64,000 nt of DNA. It comes from Enterobacter sp. 10-1 (GTDB taxonomy: Bacteria; Pseudomonadota; Gammaproteobacteria; Enterobacterales; Enterobacteriaceae). The notes under the pieces are model-generated. The model had not been told where the DNA came from, did not search any database, and worked only from the letters and a program-made list of their open reading frames with translations. The stretch is from positions 328,542 to 392,541 of the forward strand of contig NISF01000005.1 of the NCBI GenBank assembly GCA_002270295.1. The letters run 5' to 3'. Positions 20,090 through 28,595 of this stretch are shown piece by piece. A program made the translations under genes and the position numbers. Position 1 is the stretch's first letter. Each line of letters starts with the position of its first letter.

Positions 20090-20663
20090 CGGTCAGTTGC
20101 GCTGGCGTAAGTTGATGTTGAGAAAGGGTGATATCGGTGCGGTCGCCCTGCCTGTCGTTCAGCTGAATGCGTTCCAGGTAGGCCTGCCCGCCGAGATCGA
20201 TGGTGGCGAAGATTTTATCCAGCGGCGTGGCTATCGGCGTCAGGCGCAGCGTCCAGCGGCCTGCGCCCGCATCGGTGAATTCAACGCGGAAGTTCTGCTC
20301 CAGCACCTTGCGGTCGGCCTGGAACAGCGCCCGCAGCAGATGGTTGAACTGGAACATCTGCGGGTTGCTGTCGGCGGTGATGGTCTGCGGCGGCTGGCCG
20401 TTAATCGCCTGCACCATTCGCTTGTCATCGAGCAGCAGCTGCATCGGGAACGGCTGGGTTTGATCCCACAGCAGACCCTTATCGCGGGCGATCAGCATCG
20501 TCCCCTGGGATCGCAGCGGCTGCGGCAGATCCTTGATGGTGCGGGTTTGATCGAAGTGGGCGCGGATAACCGGCTGCCCGGTGAAGCGCTGCTGCAGATC
20601 GTCGAGCGTCAGCGCGCTGACCAGCGGGCTGACGAGCAGCGCCAGCAGGGGCCAGAGTTTCAT
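20058..20663 (-). CDS. apeL: LolA-like outer-membrane lipoprotein carrier homologue ApeL
   Basis: This 201-residue periplasmic protein has a signal peptide (MKLWPLLALLVSPLVSA) and LolA-type features: DLQQRFTGQPVIRAHFDQTR, then LWDQTQPFPMQLLLDD. LolA carries lipoproteins across the periplasm; this homologue likely carries the APE lipid between ApeM and the outer membrane (inference from fold and position). ATGA overlap with apeK. Confidence 0.85.
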   Translation of the reverse strand: MKLWPLLALLVSPLVSALTLDDLQQRFTGQPVIRAHFDQTRTIKDLPQPLRSQGTMLIARDKGLLWDQTQPFPMQLLLDDKRMVQAINGQPPQTITADSNPQMFQFNHLLRALFQADRKVLEQNFRVEFTDAGAGRWTLRLTPIATPLDKIFATIDLGGQAYLERIQLNDRQGDRTDITLSQHQLTPAQLTDDERQRFAAQ

Positions 20664-21082
20664 GGCGTGACCCCCATGCGTTCAAACAAAATATCCGGGC
20701 TGACGAAGCTCATTTCCCGGCTTTTCTCTTCTACCGCGACCTGAATGGTGTAGCCGGTGGTGGTCCGTTTTCCGCTGACCGCGTCAACGATCTCATAGCC
20801 AATGCGTAGCCGGTTCTCATATTCTTCGAGGCGGGCGCGCACGCGAAAACGCTGTTCAAAGGTCAGCACGTCGCGGTACTTGACGCGGGTGTCGACGACC
20901 GGCCACAGGTAGCCGGACTCTTTCATCTGCCGGTAGCCGTAGTTGAACTGATTGAGCAGCGCCTCGCGGGCAATCTCGAAGTAGCGGAAGTAGTTGCCGT
21001 GCCACACCACGCCCATCATATCGACGTCGTGAAACGGGACGGTCAGCTCTACCTCGGCAGTAAAACGGGGATCGTTAAGCAC
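20660..21082 (-). CDS. apeK: Acyl-ACP/CoA thioesterase ApeK
   Basis: This 140-residue hotdog thioesterase of the 4-hydroxybenzoyl-CoA/YbgC type has FHDVDMMGVVWHGNYFRYFE, with the catalytic Asp and the conserved HGNYFRYFE, followed by an RYRDVLTFEQRF-like strand. It may release the finished aryl polyene acid or rescue stalled carriers. The start is GTG at 21082 with AAGGAG placed 7 bases upstream, overlapping the apeJ stop. No in-frame ATG lies nearby. Confidence 0.86.
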   Translation of the reverse strand: MLNDPRFTAEVELTVPFHDVDMMGVVWHGNYFRYFEIAREALLNQFNYGYRQMKESGYLWPVVDTRVKYRDVLTFEQRFRVRARLEEYENRLRIGYEIVDAVSGKRTTTGYTIQVAVEEKSREMSFVSPDILFERMGVTP

Positions 21083-21085
21083 CCT

Positions 21086-22774
21086 TTACTCCTTCTCTTT
21101 GGCGTCTGGCAGTTGCCAGAAATCGAAAAAATTAAACCAGTCCAGCGGCGAGCGCAGCGCGTAGTGCTCAAGGCGGCTGGCGTAGCGATCGACCGCGCTT
21201 TGTATGGCCTCCTCGCGCCCGGCGCGCGGCAGGATCAGCGGATCGGCGAACGGTTCACAGTGAATATGCAGCTTGTCCTGCTGGCGGAGGGCGAAAATGA
21301 GCTGCAGCGGGCAGCGCAGAACGGATGCCAGAATAAACGGTCCCTGCGGGAACGGCGCGGGCTGGCCCATAAACTCGCTCCAGCAGACGCGCCATGTACC
21401 GCCGCGCTGGGGCGTCACCGCAATGCGGTCGCCGACAATCGCAATCCATTCACCGCGCTCCAGCTTCTCTTTCAGCAGGATGGCGGTATCCGGGCCGATA
21501 TCGGTTACCGGTATCAGGTTCAGCCCGGCCTGCGGCGCCATCTCCTGCATGATTTGCTTAAAGCGGCGCGCGTTCTCGCTAAACACCAGCGCATTGATGG
21601 TTTTTGTTCCCTGGAGCTGCGCCAGCGCCCGGCAGGCTTCGACGTCGCCAAGATGCGATGCCAGCAGCAGCTTGCCGGTGGGGGCGCTGCGGTGCAGCGT
21701 TTCCTGCGCTCCCGGCGCAAAAACCACATCGCGATCGAAGCGGAGTTCGCCGCGCCAGCCGGCGATTTTATCGAGCATCGCATGGCCAAAGCGCAGAAAG
21801 TGGCGATAGCTGTTCAGCGCAGGCAGCGGCTGCTGCCGGGCGATAAGCTGCGCCCGCACGCGGGAGAGCCACTCCCGTGAGGCCCGGCGGGCGCGGTGCG
21901 CGCTGAGCCAGTAGACGGCGACCACCGGATAGAGCAGCAGCGAAAACGCCTTGCGCCCCAGCAGGCGCCAGACCAGCAGCATCAGGCGCATGCCCCACAG
22001 CCCTTTGACCTCCTGCTGCCGCGCCCAGTGTACGGGGGAGCGGCGCAGCAGCAGGGAAGGGATGCGCGGCAGCATGCCGAGGAACAGGCGCGTATGCATC
22101 CAGGAGATGCGGCAGTTATCCTTGAAGGCATCAAAATGAGACAGCCCGTCCGGCGGATAGGTGACGCGCGTCGGCACAAAATAGCTGGGGTTGCCCTGCC
22201 AGTAGAGGCGGACCATCACTTCGGTATCAAAATCCATGCGCTGACCGAGGGCGACGCGCTGCGCCAGGCGCAGCGTCGGCGCTATCGGGTAAACGCGAAA
22301 CCCGCACATGCTGTCTTTCAGCTGCAGCGATAGCGTTTCGATCCACACCCAAACGTGGGTTATCCAGCGTCCGTACAGGCGCGAGCGGGGGATGGAGTCG
22401 TCGTAAATCGGCTGGCCGGAAATCAGCGCCGCCGGATGGCAGCGGGCGAGGTCGAGCAGCTGCGGAATATCTTCGATGGCGTGCTGGCCGTCGGCGTCGA
22501 CCTGCACGGCGTGGCTATAGCCGGCTTCGGCGGCGGCCTGCAGCCCGCGGATCACCGCGACGCCCTTGCCGGCGTTTTCGGCCAGCCGGATCAGCGTGAG
22601 GTTCGGCTCCTGCGCTGCCAGCCGGGCCAGCTGCCGGCGCGTCTCCTCGCTGCTGCCGTCGTCCACCACAATGCAGGGCAGGCTGAACGGCTGCAGCCGG
22701 GTCAGCACGCGCGCCATCATCGCCCCGTGGTTGTAGCAGGGGATCACCACGCAGGGGCGGAAGGTTAGCGACAT
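21086..22774 (-). CDS. apeJ: Two-domain glycosyltransferase / lysophospholipid-type acyltransferase ApeJ
   Basis: The 562-residue fusion has an N-terminal GT2 domain (1-245) with CVVIPCYNHGAMMARVL, VDDGSSEETRRQLA and QVDADGQHAIEDIP (metal-binding DxD). The C-terminal domain (about 290-560) resembles LpxL-type acyltransferases, with the HxxxxD/E-like motif in LLASHLGDVEACRAL and VGDRIAVTPQRGG. It probably attaches the aryl polyene acyl chain to a glycosylated lipid carrier. The start overlaps the apeI stop by 10 bp. Confidence 0.86.
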   Translation of the reverse strand: MSLTFRPCVVIPCYNHGAMMARVLTRLQPFSLPCIVVDDGSSEETRRQLARLAAQEPNLTLIRLAENAGKGVAVIRGLQAAAEAGYSHAVQVDADGQHAIEDIPQLLDLARCHPAALISGQPIYDDSIPRSRLYGRWITHVWVWIETLSLQLKDSMCGFRVYPIAPTLRLAQRVALGQRMDFDTEVMVRLYWQGNPSYFVPTRVTYPPDGLSHFDAFKDNCRISWMHTRLFLGMLPRIPSLLLRRSPVHWARQQEVKGLWGMRLMLLVWRLLGRKAFSLLLYPVVAVYWLSAHRARRASREWLSRVRAQLIARQQPLPALNSYRHFLRFGHAMLDKIAGWRGELRFDRDVVFAPGAQETLHRSAPTGKLLLASHLGDVEACRALAQLQGTKTINALVFSENARRFKQIMQEMAPQAGLNLIPVTDIGPDTAILLKEKLERGEWIAIVGDRIAVTPQRGGTWRVCWSEFMGQPAPFPQGPFILASVLRCPLQLIFALRQQDKLHIHCEPFADPLILPRAGREEAIQSAVDRYASRLEHYALRSPLDWFNFFDFWQLPDAKEKE

Positions 22775-23118
22775 AGGCGAATTTTCCCGCTGCTGGCGGT
22801 ATGGCGCGCGTCGCCGTCGTGGCGCTGATAGCTAAAGGTCAGTATCTGACGCGCTTCCTGCCAGCTCAGGGCCAGCGTGACGGTGGCCTCCGGCAGCAGC
22901 GGAGCCTGGAATTTTACGTTCTGAATGCTGTGAAAGCGCCAGCCCGGCGCCAGCAGCGTGGTGGCGTAGTGCATCGCCCAGTCCAGCTGCGCGACGCCGG
23001 GCAGCAGCGGCTGTACGGCAAAATGCCCGCCGAACCAGAAGAGGTTAGGGTCGAGGTGCAGGACGATCTCTACCTGCTGCGGCTGTGCCTGATGGCGCTC
23101 TATTTCATGGGGTATCAT
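22765..23118 (-). CDS. apeI: Aryl polyene dehydratase partner subunit ApeI
   Basis: This 117-residue hotdog protein has FWFGGHFAVQPLLPGVAQLDW, the FabZ-like motif with GHF and PLLPGV. In the characterised APE system ApeI forms the dehydratase with ApeP. Several databases label this family acyl-CoA or ACP thioesterase-like, so the biochemical role here rests on synteny. ATGA overlap with apeH. Confidence 0.82.
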   Translation of the reverse strand: MIPHEIERHQAQPQQVEIVLHLDPNLFWFGGHFAVQPLLPGVAQLDWAMHYATTLLAPGWRFHSIQNVKFQAPLLPEATVTLALSWQEARQILTFSYQRHDGDARHTASSGKIRLCR

Positions 23119-24464
23119 GAAAAAAATTCCTGTAGTTGCGCATAGACACGCTTGTTCATACTGTTGACCGGGATGTCGTCAATAACGCGCCAGTAGCGGG
23201 GGATCGCCACCGGTTCCAGCGTCGGGCGCAGCGCCTGTCGCCACTGCCGCTCAAGGGTTTTGCCCTCGTGCCGCCAGCGCTGACGGGTCTGCGCATCCAG
23301 TACCAGCAGCGCGCCAATCCCCTGGCGATCGCCGCGGGTGACAGGCAGAGCCACCGCGTCGCTGATCCCCGGCAGGTTCAGGAGCCTGAGCTCTATTTCG
23401 CTGAGCGAAATCCGCTTCTCTTCGATTTTGACCACCCGCCCCCGTCGCCCGGTCAGGCGAAACTGGCCGTTGGCGGTAAATTCCAGGGTATCGTCGATTA
23501 ACAGCCCTTCTTCATCGGCGATAAGCGGTGAAAACAGGCGAAAAGACGCCCCTTGCTGCAGGAGCCTGATGCCGGCAAAGGGCTGCCAGGCCGCCTCTTC
23601 CTGGCGGCGCGAACGCCAGGCGATCACGCCGGTTTCGGTGCTGCCGTATATTTCATCCGTCCAGACCTTCAGCCAGGCCGCCGCGCGGGCGACATCCTCG
23701 GCGGGAAGCTGGCCGCCGGCGGAGAGGATCATCTCTACCGGCGGCGGCGTCAGATGGGGATCGAGACGTTTCAAAAACGCCGGACTGCTGATAAACGCAT
23801 AGCGGTATTGATGGCCCAGGGCGCTGAGCTGCTCCGCGTAGTAGAGCATGGCCGCATGGAGCGGCAGGCCGAGAGCCATCGGCAGAAAGATGCGAAAGGT
23901 GAGCCCGTAGAGGTGCTGAGGCACCACCGAGGCCACGATGCGGCAGCCTTCAAGGCGGGTAGCGAAGCGCGAGGCCAGCAGTTCGGCTTCGCGGTCAAGA
24001 TAGGCGATCGGTTTGATAACCCGCTTTGGCTTCCCGGTTGAGCCTGAGGTAAACAGCTCTACGCAGGCGTCGCCGGCGATGCTTTGCAACGCGCCGGGCT
24101 CCGCCATCGCGCGCCCCGCGCTGCCGATGACCAGCGAGGGTCCGTGCCAGCCGAGGGGCCCGTCGCTGAGGACTCCGTCAAACAGCGCCCGCTGTTCATT
24201 CAGCAGCGAGCCGCGGCTATGTCCCGGAATCACCGGAATTTTATGCGCGTGCAGCGTGGCCAGTAGCGCAACGAGAAACAGATAGCTGTCTTCAAAGCAC
24301 AGCGCCCAGCGCTCGGCGTCATGCCGCTGGAGTTGCTCGACCCATTGCGCCACGTCATAGCGCAAATGGCCCAGGGTCCAGGTCTGCTCATCCAGCCAGG
24401 CGATCGGCGTGTCCGACGGACGCGGCGCGTCCAGCCAGCGCGCCAAAGAGAGAGGCGGTATCAT
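23115..24464 (-). CDS. apeH: AMP-dependent aryl acid ligase ApeH
   Basis: This ANL-superfamily adenylating enzyme (449 residues) has the P-loop ELFTSGSTGKPKRV at about 136-149, the A5-like motif DEIYGSTETGVIAWR and the C-terminal hinge GRRGRVVKIEEKRIS. It is expected to activate the aryl starter, 4-hydroxybenzoate in the Xenorhabdus work, and load it on an acyl carrier protein. The ATG at 24464 (MIPPLSLARW) overlaps the apeG stop by ATGA. A longer open frame upstream reads through apeG and is not family-like. Confidence 0.87.
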   Translation of the reverse strand: MIPPLSLARWLDAPRPSDTPIAWLDEQTWTLGHLRYDVAQWVEQLQRHDAERWALCFEDSYLFLVALLATLHAHKIPVIPGHSRGSLLNEQRALFDGVLSDGPLGWHGPSLVIGSAGRAMAEPGALQSIAGDACVELFTSGSTGKPKRVIKPIAYLDREAELLASRFATRLEGCRIVASVVPQHLYGLTFRIFLPMALGLPLHAAMLYYAEQLSALGHQYRYAFISSPAFLKRLDPHLTPPPVEMILSAGGQLPAEDVARAAAWLKVWTDEIYGSTETGVIAWRSRRQEEAAWQPFAGIRLLQQGASFRLFSPLIADEEGLLIDDTLEFTANGQFRLTGRRGRVVKIEEKRISLSEIELRLLNLPGISDAVALPVTRGDRQGIGALLVLDAQTRQRWRHEGKTLERQWRQALRPTLEPVAIPRYWRVIDDIPVNSMNKRVYAQLQEFFS

Positions 24465-25042
24465 GACGATTCTCGCTTTATCATCCGCCGGCGCACCAGC
24501 CACTCTGCGGCCATCAGCGTGCCGATCAGCAGATAGGCAATCATGCCGTTCCACGCCGTCCAGAGCGCCATATCGCCATACAGCGCGGTAAAGAGCGCCA
24601 TGCCGCCGTTAAGAATAAAGAGGCCGCACCAGATTTGCGTCACCCGGCGGGTATAGCGTACGCCTGCCGCGGAAAGCCGCGGATCGCGCAGGCGCGCCAG
24701 CCGTTCAACAACCGGCATCGCTGACCACAGCGAGCCGCCGAAAACGGCGAGCATCACGCCGTTGACCACCAGCGGGTAAAACAGCAGCAGCTGGTGCGTT
24801 TTCAGCAGGTAGCTGGCGGTGCAAAGGGCGATACCCGCCAGCGCCACCAGCCGGGTGACGGCGCCCAGCGGTCCCGCCTGTCGCCGGGTCTGGCGAAAGC
24901 GTAACAGCAGAATCAGCGCCATCAAGGGAAGCAGCCAGTGCAGGCTGTTGCGCGCGAGGCCCAGCCAGATTAAAAACGGCCAGGCCAGCAGGAGCAGGCT
25001 CGTTAGCAGCTGTATGCCCTTAGATGAAGGGGCTCCCGACAT
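24461..25042 (-). CDS. apeG: APE cluster integral membrane protein ApeG (COG4648-type)
   Basis: This 193-residue protein has about five to six hydrophobic helices (LLTSLLLLAWPFLIWLGLA near the start, MALFTALYGDMALWTAWNGM near the end) and a positively charged C-terminal tail (RRRMIKRESS). It occurs in APE and related clusters with no proven function. It may help assemble the synthase at the membrane. It begins 5 bases after the apeF stop. Confidence 0.8.
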   Translation of the reverse strand: MSGAPSSKGIQLLTSLLLLAWPFLIWLGLARNSLHWLLPLMALILLLRFRQTRRQAGPLGAVTRLVALAGIALCTASYLLKTHQLLLFYPLVVNGVMLAVFGGSLWSAMPVVERLARLRDPRLSAAGVRYTRRVTQIWCGLFILNGGMALFTALYGDMALWTAWNGMIAYLLIGTLMAAEWLVRRRMIKRESS

Positions 25043-25047
25043 GCGGG

Positions 25048-25299
25048 TCAGGCTTCTCGGGACAAGCGTTCAACCGCATCAACCACGTCCTGTACGGTAC
25101 GCACGGCCTTAAACTCTTCCGGCTTAATTTTCTTGCTGGTCTTCTTTTGCAGATGGACGATCATATCGACGGCATCAATGCTGTCCAGCTCGAGGTCTTC
25201 GTACAGGCGCGCTTCCGGGCGGATCTCCTGCGGGTCGATTTCAAACAGCTTAACCAGAAGCGCCGAGACTTCGGCATAAATATCATGTGATTCAGTCAT
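25048..25299 (-). CDS. apeF: Acyl carrier protein ApeF
   Basis: This 83-residue acyl carrier protein has the phosphopantetheine serine (Ser40) in YEDLELDSIDAVDMIVHL. A lysine-rich helix follows (KKTSKKIKPEEF). The ATG at 25299 (MTESHDIYAE) is preferred over an upstream ATG at 25326 because TGAGG lies 8-9 bases before it and the length is then typical. AcpT at the end of the operon is the likely activating enzyme. Confidence 0.9.
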   Translation of the reverse strand: MTESHDIYAEVSALLVKLFEIDPQEIRPEARLYEDLELDSIDAVDMIVHLQKKTSKKIKPEEFKAVRTVQDVVDAVERLSREA

Positions 25300-25309
25300 A
25301 GGTCGTGCC

Positions 25310-25567
25310 TCAGGTACGTTGAGCATGGATGAACGCGGCCAGGGTCGCGACGGAGAAGAAGTGCTGGCGCATCTCGTCGCTTTCGGCGGAAAGCACCACG
25401 CCGTAACGGTTTTTCACCGCCAGCCCGAGCTCCAGGGCGTCAATGGAATCCAGGCCCAGGCCGTCGCCAAAGAGCGCCGCGTCGGTGTCGATGTCGTCAG
25501 CCGACAGCTCTTCCAGATTCAACGTGTTGATGATGAGATTTTTCAGTTCAAGATAGAGCGCTTGCAT
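25310..25567 (-). CDS. apeE: Acyl carrier protein ApeE
   Basis: This 85-residue acyl carrier protein has Ser41 in GDGLGLDSIDALELGLAV. It is acidic and four-helix in pattern. In the known system ApeE is the main carrier for polyene extension. ATG is doubled at 25570 and 25567; AGGA lies 4 or 7 bases upstream respectively, so the second is slightly favoured. The start lies within the 3' end of apeD (20-bp overlap). Confidence 0.9.
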   Translation of the reverse strand: MQALYLELKNLIINTLNLEELSADDIDTDAALFGDGLGLDSIDALELGLAVKNRYGVVLSAESDEMRQHFFSVATLAAFIHAQRT

Positions 25568-26363
25568 CATTAATTCCTGAAGTAGGCGTAGTACCTGATT
25601 GTAATTGAAGCAAAATATGCCGATTTAGCTGTCTTGCTGCCAGCGACGGTTCTTGTGAGTTTTCGTCGTAAAACTGGGCGATCCGCACCCGCTCGCCTAC
25701 CTCGATGGTAAACAGGGGCCGGGTCGCCGGCGCATCGTACCATTTACTGTTTTTGCCCAGCATATGTTCGCTGCAGCGAATGACCACTACGCGTAAATCG
25801 CTGGCACAGCGCACGGCAATATTGGCCGCGCCGCGCTGAAGGATCATGGGTTCGCCCGGCAGGGTGCGGGTTCCCTCAGGGAAAATTAAAATGGTATCGC
25901 CCTGCTGCAGGCGCTGCCGGCTGGCGGGCAGTAGCGCATCGGCCTGATCGTTAATTAAGTAGTCCGCCGCGCGGATCACGCCGCTGACGAACGGGTTTTT
26001 CAGTAAGGCGCTTTTTACCAGGCAGTCGGTCTCGGGCATGATTGAAGCCAGCATCACGTAGTCGATCAGGCTAGGATGGTTCGCCACCACCAGGCATCCG
26101 CGCTCCTGGCGCAGGATGTCGTCGCCCACGATTCGGTAATCCAGCACGCCGACGGCTTTGACCACCGTTAAGAAGAGGCGGAAGCTGGCCGCAATGCTGC
26201 GCCGCGCCAGGCGACGGCGGCGAGATTTATCTCTGATCACCAGCAGCAGCAGGTTAAACCAGACCACGGACAGCAGCAGCCCGCCAAGGCCAAACAGCGC
26301 GAAGCAGACGCCGGTCATGAGCCCGCGCCAGGCGCGATTTATGCGTGACAGAATGCCGGTCAT
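25548..26363 (-). CDS. apeD: Lysophospholipid acyltransferase-family protein ApeD
   Basis: This 271-residue PlsC-like membrane-bound acyltransferase has an N-terminal hydrophobic hairpin (VCFALFGLGGLLLSVVWFNL), the catalytic NHPSLID (HX4D) and the phosphate-binding FPEGTR. It could acylate the glycerol or sugar anchor of the APE lipid. The ATG at 26363 (MTGILSRINRAWRG) overlaps the apeC stop (ATGA). The upstream extension of the frame is Ala/Arg-rich shadow sequence. Confidence 0.86.
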   Translation of the reverse strand: MTGILSRINRAWRGLMTGVCFALFGLGGLLLSVVWFNLLLLVIRDKSRRRRLARRSIAASFRLFLTVVKAVGVLDYRIVGDDILRQERGCLVVANHPSLIDYVMLASIMPETDCLVKSALLKNPFVSGVIRAADYLINDQADALLPASRQRLQQGDTILIFPEGTRTLPGEPMILQRGAANIAVRCASDLRVVVIRCSEHMLGKNSKWYDAPATRPLFTIEVGERVRIAQFYDENSQEPSLAARQLNRHILLQLQSGTTPTSGINDASALS

Positions 26364-27082
26364 GAGCGGCTCCACTGCCACTGCAGGCGCTCGCCGGGCA
26401 GGGTAAAGGTTGGGGTATCCTGCAGGTAGTGGCGTAAAAACTGCAGGCTTTGCGGCAGCTCCGCCTCTTCGCTCCGCGCCGCGCGCCGCGTCGAGCAGCG
26501 CCACTCTTCGCCCGCTTCGATAACCAGCGCGAGCGCATAGGGCCAGGTGGGCATCGCGGGGGGAAGATACGGGTGATAAAACTCCGGGAGGTGGCCGTCG
26601 AAATCAACCATCAGCACGCGCTGATAGCCCGCCTGCAGCAGACAGATCGCCTCGCACAGCCCCTGCTGGAAGGTATCCCGCCCGGCGGAAAGTGAAGAGG
26701 AGACGATCGGCTTTTCGGCGGCGATGGTCAGGTTGCCGACCGCGGAATTATGGACAGACAGCGCGAAGTCGGTAGGGGAGAGCGCCTGTTCCGTCGCCAG
26801 CGCGTGCAGGATGCGGTAGTTGCGTTCAAGCTCACCATGACGGCTGGTGTACAGCACGGCATCGATGGGATGGCGGCGCAGCATCGCCAGTCCGCACTCA
26901 ACGGCAAGCCGGCTGCCGGAGCTGAGTCGTCTGGCGGTCATCATCGGTAATTCGCTTAGCTTTGCCTGAGGCGCCGCCGGATCGATGGCGTGCGAAAGCC
27001 GTGACCACTGCTGCCACTGCGCCGTTTCGCTAAGTCCTGGGGCTCTGCCCTGCCAGTCAATTATGTTTAGTGCAAATTTCAT
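26360..27082 (-). CDS. apeC: Ketosynthase-like chain-length factor ApeC
   Basis: This 240-residue protein is a truncated beta-ketoacyl-synthase fold. Where an active ketosynthase would have a cysteine it reads IVSSSLSAGRDTFQQGL, so it cannot condense on its own. That is the mark of a KS-beta/chain-length factor, here the partner of ApeO. HNSAVGNLTIAAE resembles the family. The ATG at 27082 gives MKFALNIIDWQGRAPG; a TTG precedes it. No good ribosome binding site is visible. It is the first recognisable gene of the operon; no apeA or apeB is found upstream. Confidence 0.86.
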   Translation of the reverse strand: MKFALNIIDWQGRAPGLSETAQWQQWSRLSHAIDPAAPQAKLSELPMMTARRLSSGSRLAVECGLAMLRRHPIDAVLYTSRHGELERNYRILHALATEQALSPTDFALSVHNSAVGNLTIAAEKPIVSSSLSAGRDTFQQGLCEAICLLQAGYQRVLMVDFDGHLPEFYHPYLPPAMPTWPYALALVIEAGEEWRCSTRRAARSEEAELPQSLQFLRHYLQDTPTFTLPGERLQWQWSRS

Positions 27083-27537
27083 CAACGCGAGTCCGCGGTA
27101 AATCGGTGATTCCGGTAGCGTTTTTTAACGCCACCTTGTTATTTTTCTGCTGACCTGCCAATACAGTATGACCGACGTCAGGTTATCGGGCGCCGCTGTC
27201 CGCATTATTTGCCGATCGATTTCGCGTATTTTCAATATTTTCGCGCATCAGTGCAATTTATTGTGGCAAATCTAAGAGCATGACCCGAATATTTTCATCA
27301 TTCTGGCCGCGGTCTGAGGCGCATTTTTCTCAGCGCCCACCACATATCATACAGGGCGACTCGCGAATACATAGGATAATGCCGAATCAAATGGCGGTTC
27401 GGCATATCCCGCGCGCTTTCCGGCGATCGCCGGCTGGCGTTAGCGGGATGATGCCGATATAGCTCCGGGCGCTATATTCCTCTTTGGGGGTAAGAAAACG
27501 ACCTGCCCCTAATCATATCGCGCCGGAGAGCGGGCTG
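27083..27537. other. Non-coding region upstream of apeC with clustered palindromes
   Basis: This 455-bp gap must contain the ape operon promoter, which I could not locate with confidence. Its right half has several dyads: ATGCCGAA / TTCGGCAT at 27379-27404, CCGGCGATCGCCGG at about 27420-27433, and ATATAGC / GCTATAT around 27457-27477. The last could act as a hairpin at the 3' end of the lipoprotein gene. No credible gene is seen. Confidence 0.5.
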
Positions 27538-27927
27538 TTACTGTACGCTTCCCGCGGCCAAATTAACCTGGATGTCTTTATCCAAATTATGTACCCAGCG
27601 GTTATAGTTTTTATGGATTTGACCACCGGAGGCCATCAGGTTGAGGCTGCTGAGGTAATGAATAGAATAACCGGTCGCGGAATAGTTAATTTGTACTTCA
27701 GCGACGTGATCGCGCGCCTGCTGGCGGGCTTTGATAATACCCGGCGCCGTTTCCGACATTATCCACTGACGCTGTACGCCAGCTCTGAGAATAGCGTTTT
27801 TTACCTGGGCATCGGTATGGCCTGCGCTGACCGTAGTCTGAATTTGTTCGATGGGCGCCGTGCGGGCGCAGCCTGCCAATGTCCCGATAACGGCAATAGC
27901 CGCCAACCACTTAACAACCTTTTTCAT
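27538..27927 (-). CDS. Small predicted lipoprotein of unknown function
   Basis: This 129-residue protein has a clear lipoprotein signal (MKKVVKWLAAIAVIGTLAGC, Cys20). The mature part is about 110 residues with no domain I recognise. It has alpha/beta character (AQVKNAILRAGVQRQWIMSE, then VAEVQINYSATGYSIHYL). The ATG at 27927 has AGGAAG 5 bases upstream, a strong start. It lies alone between the APE cluster and dcrB on the same strand, separated by long AT-rich gaps, so it is probably its own transcription unit. Ala follows the lipobox Cys, which suggests outer-membrane sorting. Confidence 0.8.
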   Translation of the reverse strand: MKKVVKWLAAIAVIGTLAGCARTAPIEQIQTTVSAGHTDAQVKNAILRAGVQRQWIMSETAPGIIKARQQARDHVAEVQINYSATGYSIHYLSSLNLMASGGQIHKNYNRWVHNLDKDIQVNLAAGSVQ

Positions 27928-28543
27928 GAACGCTTCCTGTCGAATTATGGGTTATATGATGAGATGCCCAATGCTAAGAATAATTAATATCAGTCTCACC
28001 GGGCCGGAATTATGTCTCAGGTAAATATCTCGCGCGTTTTCCGTTTTGACGTCAGGCGAGAAGGGGGTTCATCATAAAGCATAGATCGCGAGGTCACCAG
28101 CAACAATGAGTAATGATGATGGATTTCAGATGGTTAAAATTTACTTTGCTAGCCTAAAATTCACAAAAATTATACAATCATCGCTATTCTTCAGCATGGA
28201 ATTAAGCAGTCGGCTTATTCAGTCATATCATTCCCGCCATTTAATAATAAGCAAATTATTACCCGGCTATATAATGGGGGATTATTTCCCCGGGCTCAGG
28301 ACGCAGCGGAAATTTAGCTTTATTTACCCGGTTATGCTGTGAAAAGCGTAAATCAATATTCTGTTCTGGTAGCTGTTTTTCAAATGACGACGTGGTAACG
28401 GGCAAAAACCGAGTGGGGGAAACCCGCTGAACCTTAATGCCTGAACCGGCGCTTAACGGATTCCGCTTCAGGCTGCGGATTGTCCCGGTAGCGACGTTTA
28501 ATTTTGCCGGCGGCTGACATCGCTCTGCCGCCGGGCTGGCGGC
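27928..28543. other. AT-rich non-coding region between the lipoprotein gene and dcrB
   Basis: No supported gene is seen in this stretch. Base composition is lower in GC than the flanks, especially 28,100-28,280. A short open frame at 28,106-28,342 would encode 78 residues with only a weakly spaced GAGG upstream and no recognisable features. A small dyad GGGGATTATTTCCCC lies at about 28,276-28,290. The lipoprotein promoter must lie in the left part. Confidence 0.45.
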
Positions 28544-28577
28544 AAAAAAATGGCCTCCGGTGGCGACACCGGAGGCC
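28544..28577 (-). terminator. Rho-independent terminator of dcrB
   Basis: An 11-bp perfect stem (GGCCTCCGGTG at 28552-28562 with CACCGGAGGCC at 28567-28577, loop of four) is followed on the minus strand by seven T residues (28544-28550). It lies 19 bases past the dcrB stop. Confidence 0.93.
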
Positions 28578-28595
28578 ATAACGTCTGACCGCGAA

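Noticed and set aside
28106..28342. A possible 78-codon gene upstream of dcrB
   Set aside because: The ribosome binding site is badly spaced and no signal, domain or known homologue is seen. It is kept only as a remark on the non-coding region.
28259..28579. A 106-codon minus-strand frame
   Set aside because: It runs through the dcrB terminator stem, which a real gene would not be expected to share.
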